DNA of 64,000 bases from Acidimicrobiales bacterium. Lineage in GTDB: Bacteria > Actinomycetota > Acidimicrobiia > Acidimicrobiales > Aldehydirespiratoraceae. The notes under the pieces are model-generated. The model was not told where the DNA came from. It searched no databases and worked only from the letters and a program-made list of their open reading frames with translations. The translations under genes were made by a program, and so were the position numbers. Shown here piece after piece: positions 50,116-58,880 of the stretch. Each line of letters opens with the position of its first letter. Positions within the stretch are counted from its first letter, which is position 1. The stretch is from positions 1-64,000 of the forward strand of contig JAJCXY010000041.1 in the NCBI GenBank assembly GCA_029263215.1, read 5' to 3'.

Positions 50116-50723
50116 GAGTTTCCTAGCTTCGGGTTGCCGAGTAGGTCGAGAATATGCACCCGCAGCTCGGGAATGCCCGTCCCCTTGTCGGCGCTCACCC
50201 ACGCCACATCGGAGCGGGCGACATTGAGCCGGCTGATGAGTTCGTTACGACGTTTCTTGCTCTTGGATGGCCTGACCTTGTCGGCCTTGGTGGCCACGTA
50301 GCAGATTGGGCGTCCGAGCGAGGAGAGCCATTCGACGGTCTGGAGATCGAGTGCGGTGGGGCCCACCGCGCCGTCGATCAACAGGATTATCGAAACCAGG
50401 TTCTCGCGCTCCTCGATGTAGCCGTTGAGCATCGTGGCCCAGCGCCTCTGCTCGGCCTTGGGCACCTTGGCGAAGCCATAACCCGGCAGGTCCATGACCC
50501 AACGCCCTGAGCCTTCGGGCGCGAGCTCAAAGGCATTGAGTAGCTGGGTTGCCCCCGGGGTCTTTGAGGTGCGGGCGAGATTCTTGCGGCGGGCCAAGGC
50601 ATTGATGAGCGATGACTTGCCGACATTGGACCGCCCTACGAGGGCCACCTCCGCGTTGACATGAGGGAGGTCGTCGACATCGACGTAGGACCTTACGAAG
50701 GCGAGGGGAAGAGGGCCGGCCAC
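50112..50723 (-). CDS. ysxC: Ribosome biogenesis GTPase YsxC/EngB
   Basis: A 203-residue TRAFAC GTPase. G1 is GRSNVGKSS, the G2 Thr is in KTPGATQLLN, G3 DLPGYGFA, G4 TKADK and G5 VSADKG. The family acts in 50S subunit assembly. It starts at GTG 50723, exactly 6 nt after a TACGCT -10 box, and is followed by the overlapping aldo/keto reductase gene. Confidence 0.95.
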   Translation of the reverse strand: MAGPLPLAFVRSYVDVDDLPHVNAEVALVGRSNVGKSSLINALARRKNLARTSKTPGATQLLNAFELAPEGSGRWVMDLPGYGFAKVPKAEQRRWATMLNGYIEERENLVSIILLIDGAVGPTALDLQTVEWLSSLGRPICYVATKADKVRPSKSKKRRNELISRLNVARSDVAWVSADKGTGIPELRVHILDLLGNPKLGNS

Positions 50724-50729
50724 CCGTCG

Positions 50730-50735
50730 AGCGTA
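50730..50735 (-). promoter_or_regulatory. Leaderless promoter -10 box TACGCT
   Basis: On the minus strand TACGCT precedes the GTG 50723 start of ysxC by exactly 6 nt. The same hexamer and spacing drive the RraA-like gene. Confidence 0.6.
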
Positions 50736-50760
50736 GGTCGGTGCGGTTGAAGTCTGGCGC

Positions 50761-51513
50761 TCAGAGCGCAGACCACCCGCCGTCGAAGTTCACCACCTGG
50801 CCGGTCATGAACGCACTGGTGCCGTCGAGGAACACCTTGGCCAAGGAGGCGAGCTCGTCGAGTTGGCCCATGCGGCCCATCGGAACCTGGGCTTCGAGCG
50901 TGCGGCGGGTATCGGCATCCTCGCCTCCCACCGCGTCCCAGTACTGGGGGAAGTCCATGTAGTTGGTGCCCGCGATGTTGAGCTGGACGCCGTAGGGCGC
51001 GAGCTCAGCGGCGATGTTGCGGATCATGTGGTTGGCCCCGGCGCGTAGCCCGGAGTACATCGGGGCACCGGGAGTGACCTTCGCTCCGCTGCTGCTGGTG
51101 AAGATAAGGATCTGCCCCGATTCCTGTTCGACCATCGGTTCACTGACTGCCTTGAGGAATTCGAAGGGTGCGTTCAGCAGACCCTTGGCCAGGGAGTCGA
51201 GGTGTTCGGACGTGGCCCGGCGCAGGAAGGAGCCGCGAATGATCGCTCCCGAGAACATCGAAGCCGCGTCGATGCGGCCGAACCGCTCCATCGCGGCATC
51301 AACCAGGGCGGCGTAGGTGGCGGGATCGTGTTCGGCGCCCAGACCCTCGACGGCCACCACAGTTGAGCCGAGCGCCTCGAGTTCGGTGACGAGGTCGGGT
51401 CGAGACCAGCCGAGTACCAGGTCGTGTTGGTCGGCCGCGAGAACGCGGGCGAGGTCGGGGCCGACGTAGCCGCCGGCCGGGGTGATCAGGGCCACGCGGC
51501 GGGGGTGGGTCAT
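50761..51513 (-). CDS. Atypical short-chain dehydrogenase/reductase
   Basis: A 250-residue SDR-fold protein with altered motifs. The glycine loop is ITPAGGYVGPDLA rather than TGxxxGIG, the NNAG motif is replaced by MFSGA, and the catalytic YxxxK becomes YSGLR, although the Ser (FTSSSG) and Tyr remain. The C-terminal GQVVNFDGGWS is normal. It may bind cofactor weakly or have lost oxidoreductase activity. ATG 51513 overlaps the stop of the YceH gene by 4 bp. Confidence 0.8.
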   Translation of the reverse strand: MTHPRRVALITPAGGYVGPDLARVLAADQHDLVLGWSRPDLVTELEALGSTVVAVEGLGAEHDPATYAALVDAAMERFGRIDAASMFSGAIIRGSFLRRATSEHLDSLAKGLLNAPFEFLKAVSEPMVEQESGQILIFTSSSGAKVTPGAPMYSGLRAGANHMIRNIAAELAPYGVQLNIAGTNYMDFPQYWDAVGGEDADTRRTLEAQVPMGRMGQLDELASLAKVFLDGTSAFMTGQVVNFDGGWSAL

Positions 51514-52214
51514 CCGTTGAGCTCCGTGAGTAGGTCGTCGAGACGTCGGGTCTGCTCGGCCAACGCCACCTCGAGCTGCTCGATTCGTGCTTCGAGGCCC
51601 GGCGCAGGGGCCGGCAGGGGGTTGGTGGCAGTGGGAGAGGTCGGTGCCGGCGGAGGCGGCGACGCTTCGGCCGCGAGCGGCGGCGATTCGGCCTGGGCAC
51701 CGCCGCGTGTGGGAGACCACAGCTGATCGATGCGAGGTTCGCGCTCGCCGGGCTGGCGCTCGAGGCGAACCACGAGGGGCTCGGACCGCGCCGCCAGAGC
51801 GTCGATGGCTTCGCTGACCCGCTCCGGGTCGCCCTCGGGTCCGCCGGCGTAGCGCTCTGTTCGAGTGGTGATTTCGTTGAGCGTCTGGGGGCCCCTCAAC
51901 AACAGCACCGCGATCACTGCAAGTTCGGAGCCATCGAGGCCGATCGCCTCATCGACTACATGGCGGTGCTTGGGCACGCGATGCCCGGCGCCGCTGAGGG
52001 TGCGGGCCAGGCCCCTTTGGCGCAGCTCGAGCATCTGGGCATCCACTTCGCGCTCACCGAGATCGAGCACAGGATCGCGGCTGGTGGCCTGATTGCAGGC
52101 TGCCATCAGGGCGTTGGTGCTCAAGGGATAGTTGTCGGGGGTGGTGGCACCCTTTTCGATCAGGGAGCCGATCACTCGAGCTTCCGCGGTGTTCAGCTGG
52201 TCTGCGATATCCAC
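51510..52214 (-). CDS. YceH/DUF480 family protein
   Basis: A 234-residue protein. The first 150 residues match DUF480: LNTAEARVIGSLIEKGATTPDNYPLSTNALMAACNQATSRDPV and LAVIAVLLLRGPQTLNEITTRTERY are two winged-helix units. A Pro/Ala-rich linker and a C-terminal coiled coil (IEQLEVALAEQTRRLDDLLTEL) follow. The start is GTG 52214, exactly 6 nt after TACGAT, so the track start at 52274 is about 20 codons too early. The molecular function of the family is unknown. Confidence 0.9.
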   Translation of the reverse strand: MDIADQLNTAEARVIGSLIEKGATTPDNYPLSTNALMAACNQATSRDPVLDLGEREVDAQMLELRQRGLARTLSGAGHRVPKHRHVVDEAIGLDGSELAVIAVLLLRGPQTLNEITTRTERYAGGPEGDPERVSEAIDALAARSEPLVVRLERQPGEREPRIDQLWSPTRGGAQAESPPLAAEASPPPPAPTSPTATNPLPAPAPGLEARIEQLEVALAEQTRRLDDLLTELNG

Positions 52215-52220
52215 ACCGAG

Positions 52221-52226
52221 ATCGTA
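52221..52226 (-). promoter_or_regulatory. Leaderless promoter -10 box TACGAT
   Basis: On the minus strand TACGAT is followed by 6 nt and GTG 52214 of the YceH gene, which fixes the start. Confidence 0.6.
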
Positions 52227-52272
52227 GGCGGTGACGTGGTGACGGGGTGCATGTCGGGCAGAGTGGTGCCGC

Positions 52273-53574
52273 ATGTCGCGTAATCAGATCCTGCTCGTCG
52301 TCTCCCTCCTGATCGTCGCTTCGGTCGTGACCCTCGTGTTCACGTCGGGGTCCGGCGAAGACGCAGCATCAGGCGACGACCCCACCACCATCACAGCCAC
52401 GACCAGCACCACCGCGTCGACCACCAGCACAACCATCACGAGTACCACCAGCACCACTACGACGACCACCACCACGACCCTCCCGCCCGGCCGGGCCGAG
52501 ATGGATGCCCTGCTCTCCCAGATGTCGTTGGTCGACAAGGCCCGACAGCTGGTTGTGAGTGGCGCCTCGGGAGCCGACCCCGGCGTCACGATCGAGGACG
52601 CGGTCGGAACCCTTTGTGTGGGCGGAGTGTTCGTGAGCAAGAACGTCGAGAACTGGTCCCCGGCAGCCGACCTTGCAGCGGCAACGGCGGCGATAGCAAT
52701 CATCAGCGAACGCGCCGAGAGCTGTGTGATCCGGCCCTTCATCACCACTGATGCAGAGGCGGGCACGCTGGTGCTGAAAGTGCCGGTGAGTCCTCTTCCC
52801 AGCCCGTCGACGCTGGAGGCCAACCATGTCGCTGATCCCGGCACGACCAGCGAGGGGTTGGCGGAGGCCGCGGTTGCGTTCGCGACCGAGCTTGCGGGCG
52901 CCGGTGTGCACGTCAACCTCGGGGTGATCGCCGACGTCGATCTCGGCGACAACTACTACATGGCCCGTCAGGGCCGCTCCTTCGGCGGCGACCCGGCCAC
53001 GGTTGCCGCGATCACCGACGCGATCGTGGAGGGGCACTGTCGATCCGGGGTCGCGGCCACCCTGAAGCACTTCCCCAACCAGGGCAGCACGGTCGAAGAT
53101 CCTCACCGGCTCGACTCGGTCTCGGTGAACGACGCCGACGCGTGGGCCGGGGCGGGTCGGGTGCCCTACGTCGACACCCGTTCACCCCTGGTGATGACCG
53201 GCCACATCCGCTACGCCGAGGTCGATGAGGGCCTACCCGCCAGCATCTCTCACGAGATCACCAGCGGCTGGCTACGCGACGGGCTGGGTTATGAGGGTGT
53301 GGTGATCACCGACGACCTGCACGGGATGAGGGGGATCACCGAGGAATTGGGGTCCACCGCTCGCGGTGCCGCGGCGATCGCGGCTGGTGCCGACCTGGCG
53401 CTCTACGTGAGTGCTGTCGATCTGGCCGGGGTGATCGACGCGATCGTGGCCCGCGCGGAAACAGAGCCCGCCTTCGCGGCCCAGGTGGATGCGAGCGTGG
53501 AACGCGTCGTGCGGCTCAAAGCTGCTCTCGGTCTGGTGGACGGCCTCGACCCGGCCTGGTTCAGCCTCTGCTGA
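52273..53574 (+). CDS. Secreted or anchored glycoside hydrolase family 3 protein (NagZ-like)
   Basis: A 433-residue protein. One N-terminal hydrophobic segment (LLVVSLLIVASVVTLVFT) precedes a Thr/Ser-rich linker of about 35 residues. Residues about 80-430 are a GH3 TIM barrel: KHFPNQGSTVEDPH corresponds to the KHFPGHG...DxH block with the catalytic His, and VVITDDLHGM carries the nucleophile Asp. GH3 NagZ enzymes remove N-acetylglucosamine from peptidoglycan fragments. The outside location suggests wall turnover or scavenging. GHG is replaced by NQG here. Confidence 0.85.
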   Translation: MSRNQILLVVSLLIVASVVTLVFTSGSGEDAASGDDPTTITATTSTTASTTSTTITSTTSTTTTTTTTTLPPGRAEMDALLSQMSLVDKARQLVVSGASGADPGVTIEDAVGTLCVGGVFVSKNVENWSPAADLAAATAAIAIISERAESCVIRPFITTDAEAGTLVLKVPVSPLPSPSTLEANHVADPGTTSEGLAEAAVAFATELAGAGVHVNLGVIADVDLGDNYYMARQGRSFGGDPATVAAITDAIVEGHCRSGVAATLKHFPNQGSTVEDPHRLDSVSVNDADAWAGAGRVPYVDTRSPLVMTGHIRYAEVDEGLPASISHEITSGWLRDGLGYEGVVITDDLHGMRGITEELGSTARGAAAIAAGADLALYVSAVDLAGVIDAIVARAETEPAFAAQVDASVERVVRLKAALGLVDGLDPAWFSLC

Positions 53575-53592
53575 GGCGGCCGGTGACGGCGT

Positions 53593-55611
53593 TCAGTCCC
53601 ACAGAGCGCTGAGAGCGAGGTCGACCTCGTCGGCTACTCCGACCGATCCGACCAGCGTGAGGTCGGGATCGAGCTGGGGTTCGATCCCAGCGGATGGCTC
53701 GTGGAACAACTCCCGCACGGGCTCGATGAAACGACTGATCTGGGCATAGACATGCTTGTCGTCGGTGGCATATCGATTGACGTGGTAGCGCAAGGGGAAG
53801 TTGACGGTGAGCTCATCCTTGGCCCTGGTGAGTGCCACATACATCAGCCTCAGCTCCTCGGCGAGGCCGGCATCGTCGCCCAGAGCCATCTCCGAGGGCA
53901 GGTTGCCGTCGGCTGCGTGGAGGAGATGCACCGATCGCCATTCGAGCCCCTTGGCCGAGTGGATCGTGGAAAGGGTGAGCCAGTCGTCGTCGAGATGAGG
54001 GGGACCGGCCTGGTCGCTGGTGCGGCTGGGAGGATCGAGGGTGAGTTCGGTGAGGAACCGGCTGCGACTCCAATAGGCGGCCGCGCCCGCCGCGAGCTGG
54101 TCGATGTCGGCCAGGCGAGCGGCTGCATTGTCGTAGCGGCCGGGAAACACGAGAGCACAGAACTGCTTGAGCCGATCGACCTGTTGGGCGGGCAATACCT
54201 GAGCATCGAGACAGTGACCGAGGGCGGCCCTCAGTTCGGAGGCCTGGGTTTCGGCCGCAGTTGGCATCTTGCCCGCACCGTCGATGAACCGGGCGAGCGA
54301 ATCGTCGGCCTGTCGATCGATACCGAGCTCATCGGAGAGACGGCGCACCGTTGCCGGACCCACGCCTTCGAGGGTGGCAAGGATTCGATGCCATGCGAGC
54401 TGATCGGCAGGATTGTCGAGCAGGCGAAGGAGAGCCAGGAGGTCCTTCACATGCCCCGACTCGAGGTACTTGAGCCCGCCGTATTTCACATAAGGGATAT
54501 CTCGGCGGGTGAGCTCGAGCTCGAGACCATCGGCGTGGTGCCCGGCGCGGAAGAGAACGGCCTGATCGCGCAGATCGAGGCCCCGCTCGCGGGCATCGAG
54601 AATCGACTCACAGACCGAGCGGCTCTGAGCACCCTCGTCGTGATGGGTACGAAGGATGGGGGTGAGGCCATCGGCACGGTCGGACCAGAGTTGCTTGTCG
54701 AAATGGTCGGCGGACTGGCCGAGCACAGCATTGGCCACCGCCAGGATCGGCATCGTGGAGCGGTAGTTCTGTTGGAGGGTGATGCGGGTGGCGCCCGGAA
54801 AGTGGTCGCTGAAGTTCCACATGTTGGCCACGGTGGCCGCGCGGAACGCGTAGATCGCCTGGGCATCGTCGCCCACCGCGCACAGGTCGGTGTCGGGACG
54901 ACACATCCCCCGCACGATGTCGGCCTGGACCGGATTGGTGTCTTGGTATTCGTCGATAAGGACATGATCGAAGAGGTCGCGTAGGGCCCCTCCCACTGTG
55001 CTCGCCGTGAGACCGCGCCAGAACAACAACATGTCGTCGTAGTCGAGAACATTGTTGGCCCGCTTACGCGAGGTGTAGGCGGTGAAGATCGTGCGGAGGT
55101 CGTCGCCGTGGTCGGCACACCAGGGGTAGTCGGTCTCCAGTACGTCGGCGAGCTTGGCCTGACTGCTCACCATGCGGGAGTAGATCCCTGCCACGGTCTC
55201 CTTGCGAGGGAACCGCCTACCGCGCTCGCCGAATCCTTCTTCGGTGCGCACCATCCCCATGAGGTCGGTGGCATCGCCCTGGTCGAGCACGGTGAAGCCC
55301 GGCGACAGCCCGGCGTTTTGGCCGAAGTTTCGCAGGATCCGATTTGCAGTGGAATGGAAGGTGCCACCCCAGACCTGACTCGCCGACCGATCCGATCCCA
55401 CCGCGGCCACCCGCCCGAGCATCTCGGCGGCAGCTCTACGCGTGAACGTGAGCAGCAAGACCCGGTTTGGGTCGGCACCGTCGTCGAGGATGCGCGCTAC
55501 CCGCGCCGCCAGGGTCTTGGTCTTGCCGGTACCTGCGCCGGCGACGATGAGCAGGGGCGAACCGGAGTGGTCGACGGCCGCGGCTTGTTGGTGGTTGAGC
55601 GAATCGAACAT
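53593..55611 (-). CDS. UvrD/PcrA-type DNA helicase
   Basis: A 672-residue SF1A helicase. Walker A is IVAGAGTGKTKT, motif Ia TFTRRAAAEM, motif II IDEYQDTN, motif III VGDDAQAIYAFRAA, motif IV LQQNYRS, motif V TIHSAKGLEW, motif VI YVALTRAKDEL. All are complete. It unwinds DNA 3'-5' in repair or replication restart. The C-terminal Tudor-like tail of full PcrA is short here. A TACACT box lies 9 nt before the ATG, so the leader would be very short. Confidence 0.93.
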   Translation of the reverse strand: MFDSLNHQQAAAVDHSGSPLLIVAGAGTGKTKTLAARVARILDDGADPNRVLLLTFTRRAAAEMLGRVAAVGSDRSASQVWGGTFHSTANRILRNFGQNAGLSPGFTVLDQGDATDLMGMVRTEEGFGERGRRFPRKETVAGIYSRMVSSQAKLADVLETDYPWCADHGDDLRTIFTAYTSRKRANNVLDYDDMLLFWRGLTASTVGGALRDLFDHVLIDEYQDTNPVQADIVRGMCRPDTDLCAVGDDAQAIYAFRAATVANMWNFSDHFPGATRITLQQNYRSTMPILAVANAVLGQSADHFDKQLWSDRADGLTPILRTHHDEGAQSRSVCESILDARERGLDLRDQAVLFRAGHHADGLELELTRRDIPYVKYGGLKYLESGHVKDLLALLRLLDNPADQLAWHRILATLEGVGPATVRRLSDELGIDRQADDSLARFIDGAGKMPTAAETQASELRAALGHCLDAQVLPAQQVDRLKQFCALVFPGRYDNAAARLADIDQLAAGAAAYWSRSRFLTELTLDPPSRTSDQAGPPHLDDDWLTLSTIHSAKGLEWRSVHLLHAADGNLPSEMALGDDAGLAEELRLMYVALTRAKDELTVNFPLRYHVNRYATDDKHVYAQISRFIEPVRELFHEPSAGIEPQLDPDLTLVGSVGVADEVDLALSALWD

Positions 55612-55671
55612 GTGTTCGAGAGTGTAGAACGCCTGTTCGGTCGAGTCACGGTGTTGTGCGATGATCCTCCG

Positions 55672-56127
55672 ATGGCCGTCATCGAAACATTCCGATCCCT
55701 GCTCGCCTCCGACACCGGACTGGCAACGGTCACCACCCTGAGAGCCGACGGCGGACCCCTCTCATCGGTGATCAACACCGGCGTGATCTCCCACCCTGCA
55801 TCGGGCGAGACGGTGGTGGCGTTCGTCGCACGCGGCGATGCAGCCCGGCTCGGTCATCTCCGGCGCGATCCCCGCATCAACGTCCTCGTCCGCCGCGAAT
55901 GGCAGTGGGCAGCGATCGAGGGCATCGCCCACCTCTTCGGACCCGACGACGCCGACCCGGCCCTCGAAGCCGGTGGCGGCTATCAGGCTCTCGCCCGCGA
56001 AATATTTCGTGCCGCCGGAGGGCACCACGACAACTGGGACGAATACGACCGGGTGATGCTCGACGAGCGCCGATGCTGTGTCCTCATCGACATCCATCGG
56101 GCCTATTCCAACCCTGGTTCCGCCTAG
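55672..56127 (+). CDS. PPOX/split-barrel fold flavin- or F420-dependent protein
   Basis: A 151-residue protein of the pyridoxamine 5'-phosphate oxidase-like split barrel. LATVTTLRADGGPLSSVINTGVISH and RLGHLRRDPRINVLVRRE are the cofactor strands. This size and motif pattern fit F420- or FMN-dependent reductases common in actinobacteria. GATGAT stands exactly 6 nt before ATG 55672 as a weak leaderless box; the track start lies inside the helicase gene on the opposite strand. Confidence 0.82.
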   Translation: MAVIETFRSLLASDTGLATVTTLRADGGPLSSVINTGVISHPASGETVVAFVARGDAARLGHLRRDPRINVLVRREWQWAAIEGIAHLFGPDDADPALEAGGGYQALAREIFRAAGGHHDNWDEYDRVMLDERRCCVLIDIHRAYSNPGSA

Positions 56128-56169
56128 CCCCGTAGGAAGAAGGTTCCGGGTCGTGGCACGATGGGAGGC

Positions 56170-57879
56170 ATGGATACCGAACGGCTCATCAGCTACATCC
56201 GTGATTCGGTGATCGGGAGCGACGATGTGGTCGAGGGCCCCTTCGGCCCCAAGCCGGTGATCTACGCCGACTACACCGCTTCGGGTCGTTCTCTGGGGTT
56301 CATCGAAGACTTCATCCGAGGTGTCGTCGTTCCCCTCTACGCCAACACCCACACCGAATCATCCGGCACCGGCCTTCAAACCACCCGGTTCCGCGAGGAG
56401 GCCCGCCAGCTGGTGGCCGACTGTGTCGGTGCCGGCGACGAGCACGCGGTCGTGTTCTGCGGTAGCGGAGCGACTTACGCGATCGACAAGTTGATCGGTG
56501 TGCTGGGACTACGGATCCCGTCGGCCCTCGAGGATCGTCACCATCTGAGCGAGCACATTCCCGCTGAAGATCGCCCCGTGGTGTTCATCGGACCCTACGA
56601 GCATCACTCCAACGAGATCCCCTGGAGGGAGTCAGTGGCCGATGTGGTCACGATCCATGAGGATTCCGACGGCCACATATGCCTCGAGCACCTGGAGCGG
56701 GAACTCGTCGCCCATGCCGACCGAACGATGCTGATCGGCTCGTTCTCCGCGGCCTCCAACGTGACCGGCATCCTCACCGACACCACAGCCGTCTCTTCGT
56801 TGCTGCACGCCCACGGCGCCCTCTCGTTCTGGGACTTCGCCGCGGCTGCCCCATATGTCACGATCGAGATGGGATCGGCCGACGATGGAAATCTCGCCTA
56901 CAAGGACGCGATCTTCATCTCCCCGCACAAGCTGATCGGTGGTCCGGGCACGCCCGGCGTTCTCGCGGCACGGCGCGAACTCTTCGCCAACCGGGTGCCG
57001 GCGACGCCCGGTGGAGGCACCGTGAGGTTCGTCAACCCCACCGAACACGACTACCTCGACGGGATCGAACACCGTGAGGAGGGCGGCACACCGGCGATAA
57101 TCGAGTCGATCCGGGCGGGTCTGGTCTTCCAACTGAAAGAGCAGGTGGGCATCCCCGAGATCGAACGTCGTGAGCACGATTTCGTGGCCCGCGCAATCGA
57201 GTCGTGGGACGCCAACGCCGGCATCGACATCCTCGGCAGCCACGACGCCGACCGCTTGTCGATCGTGTCGTTTGTGATCCGTCACGGTGAGGGCCATCTA
57301 CACCACAACTTCGTGGTGGCCGTGCTCAACGATGTGTTCGGGATCCAGTCGCGAGGTGGGTGTTCGTGCGCAGGACCCTATGGCCACCGCCTCCTAGGCA
57401 TCGACCTCGAGCAGTCGCATGAGTTCGAGCGGGAGATCACCCGCGGTTGTGAGGGGATCAAGCCCGGCTGGGTGAGGCTGAGCTTCAACTACTTCATCGA
57501 TGAGGCCACCTTCGAGTATCTGCTGGAGGCCGTACATCTCGTGGCCACCGAGGGCTACAAACTGCTGCCCTTCTATCGTTTCGAGCCTTCCACGGGCTTG
57601 TGGCGTCATCATCAGAAACGGGCTGCCCCGCCGATGAGCCTGTTCGACATCTCCTATGAGTCGGGCGAGATGGAGTACGAGATACGCCGCCAGAGTGGCT
57701 CACGCGCTGGCCTGCGCCGATATCTCGATGAGGCTCGCTGGCTCTGCACCGACGCCGAATTGAATCCGCCCGACCCGCTAGGGCTTCCCGAGACCACCGG
57801 CGACTTCGAACATTTGCGCTGGTTCCCGTACCCCGACGAGGTGCAGGCCGCGATCAAGAAGACCGCAGCCGGGGCCTGA
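56170..57879 (+). CDS. Class V aminotransferase/cysteine desulfurase-like PLP enzyme with a long C-terminal extension
   Basis: A 569-residue protein. Residues 30-410 are fold-type I: IYADYTASGRSLGFIEDFI, FCGSGATYAIDKLIG, GPYEHHSNEIPWRE (His), FWDFAAAAPY and the PLP Lys in FISPHKLIGGPGTPGV. A Cys in RGGCSCAGPYGH lies where desulfurases keep the catalytic Cys. About 150 further residues (after ATEGYKLLPFYRF) have no domain I recognise. GGGAGG lies just upstream of ATG 56170, which is preferred over 56161. The substrate is unknown. Confidence 0.85.
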   Translation: MDTERLISYIRDSVIGSDDVVEGPFGPKPVIYADYTASGRSLGFIEDFIRGVVVPLYANTHTESSGTGLQTTRFREEARQLVADCVGAGDEHAVVFCGSGATYAIDKLIGVLGLRIPSALEDRHHLSEHIPAEDRPVVFIGPYEHHSNEIPWRESVADVVTIHEDSDGHICLEHLERELVAHADRTMLIGSFSAASNVTGILTDTTAVSSLLHAHGALSFWDFAAAAPYVTIEMGSADDGNLAYKDAIFISPHKLIGGPGTPGVLAARRELFANRVPATPGGGTVRFVNPTEHDYLDGIEHREEGGTPAIIESIRAGLVFQLKEQVGIPEIERREHDFVARAIESWDANAGIDILGSHDADRLSIVSFVIRHGEGHLHHNFVVAVLNDVFGIQSRGGCSCAGPYGHRLLGIDLEQSHEFEREITRGCEGIKPGWVRLSFNYFIDEATFEYLLEAVHLVATEGYKLLPFYRFEPSTGLWRHHQKRAAPPMSLFDISYESGEMEYEIRRQSGSRAGLRRYLDEARWLCTDAELNPPDPLGLPETTGDFEHLRWFPYPDEVQAAIKKTAAGA

Positions 57880-57948
57880 ATCAGCCGGTATCGGGAGTCG
57901 GCGGAGGGGCTCGGGAATAGAGCCCGCGTGGGCCTTGTTGAATCCGCC

Positions 57949-58344
57949 ATGTCCACTATTCCTGAAACCCATGCCGACCTACTCAACAAGCTCGTCTTCT
58001 GGCACATCGCCTCGAACGGCCCGAGTGGCGAGCCCCAGTCATCCCCTGTCTGGGGCGACTGGGACGGCGAGTACTTCAAGTTCTCCCTCACCAAGGGACG
58101 CCAGAAGTTTCGGAACCTCGAAGCCAGCCCCGAAATCGCCCTTTCCGGTATCGATCCCGACAACTCCTACCGCTACCTCGAGTTGAGGGGCAGGGTGGAG
58201 CGCGTCGACCCCGACCCCACCAACGCCTTCATCGACTCCATGGCCAAGAAGTATCTCGATGTCGACGCCTACCCCTTCCACCAACCCGGCGACGAGCGAG
58301 TCGTGATCGTGGTGAGGCCGGAGCACGCCACGTCGATGGGCTGA
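57949..58344 (+). CDS. PPOX-class F420-dependent-type oxidoreductase
   Basis: A 131-residue split-barrel protein. FWHIASNGPSGEPQSSPVWGDWDGEYFKFSLTKGRQKFRNLEASPEIALSGIDPD is the typical PPOX/F420 pattern, with the TKGRQKFRNL stretch at the cofactor phosphate. ATG 57949 gives the usual start; the track's GTG 57928 adds seven residues. It follows the class V aminotransferase gene by 69 bp. The substrate is unknown. Confidence 0.83.
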   Translation: MSTIPETHADLLNKLVFWHIASNGPSGEPQSSPVWGDWDGEYFKFSLTKGRQKFRNLEASPEIALSGIDPDNSYRYLELRGRVERVDPDPTNAFIDSMAKKYLDVDAYPFHQPGDERVVIVVRPEHATSMG

Positions 58345-58358
58345 GCCTGTGCCTCTCG

Positions 58359-58770
58359 TCAGCCGACGGCCGGTGTTTGGGGGCCGCACTCGTGGATCGT
58401 GAGCGAGCCGGTGATCGCGGTGGAGTTGGATCGAGCGTCGGTGGCTGTGACCGTGATCGCCACGGTGACTTCGCCTCCCGGGGGCGCGGTTCCGGCGTCC
58501 GGGGCAACGACACCGGAGGTCCGCTCTCGTCGTCGACGCGAACCGTGCCTTTGGCGACATCGACGATGAATCCCGGGTCGCCGGTTATCGCCGCGCTCCA
58601 GGAGATCGACCGGTTGGTACATCGTTCGACGGAAAGACCGCCGGCCAGGCCACGACGCCGGCGGTGGTGACCACCGTGAGCACCACCGAAGCGGCCACTG
58701 TGGCCACCGCTGAGCCTGCGATGCTGCTCCTGGGCGAGGCTGTGGCGGCTGACGAACCGACCGCGGCACT
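58359..58770 (-). pseudogene. Broken gene for a membrane-anchored secreted protein (coding signal in three frames)
   Basis: Consecutive pieces in three minus-strand frames read as one protein: a hydrophobic anchor (SIAGSAVATVAASVVLTVVT, about 58640-58715), then ISWSAAITGDPGFIVDVAKG (about 58520-58615), then PPGGEVTVAITVTATDARSN up to a TGA at 58359-58361. The last two look like a beta-sandwich, Ig- or cadherin-like, outer domain. Two indels are needed to join them. No ORF-track entry covers all three pieces. The family is unknown, and the N-terminal limit is unclear. Confidence 0.55.
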
Positions 58771-58880
58771 TCACCTCATCGGAAATCTGGTCTTGTCCCC
58801 GAGGGCTCCGTGGACAACACTCCCTGGATGTTCTGACCCCGATCCGGGCGAGAACAACCAGACCGAGAGCTGCCAGGACC

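Noticed and set aside
53701-54984. 427-codon plus-strand ORF over the UvrD helicase
   Set aside because: It is antisense to all helicase motifs and has no recognisable domain.
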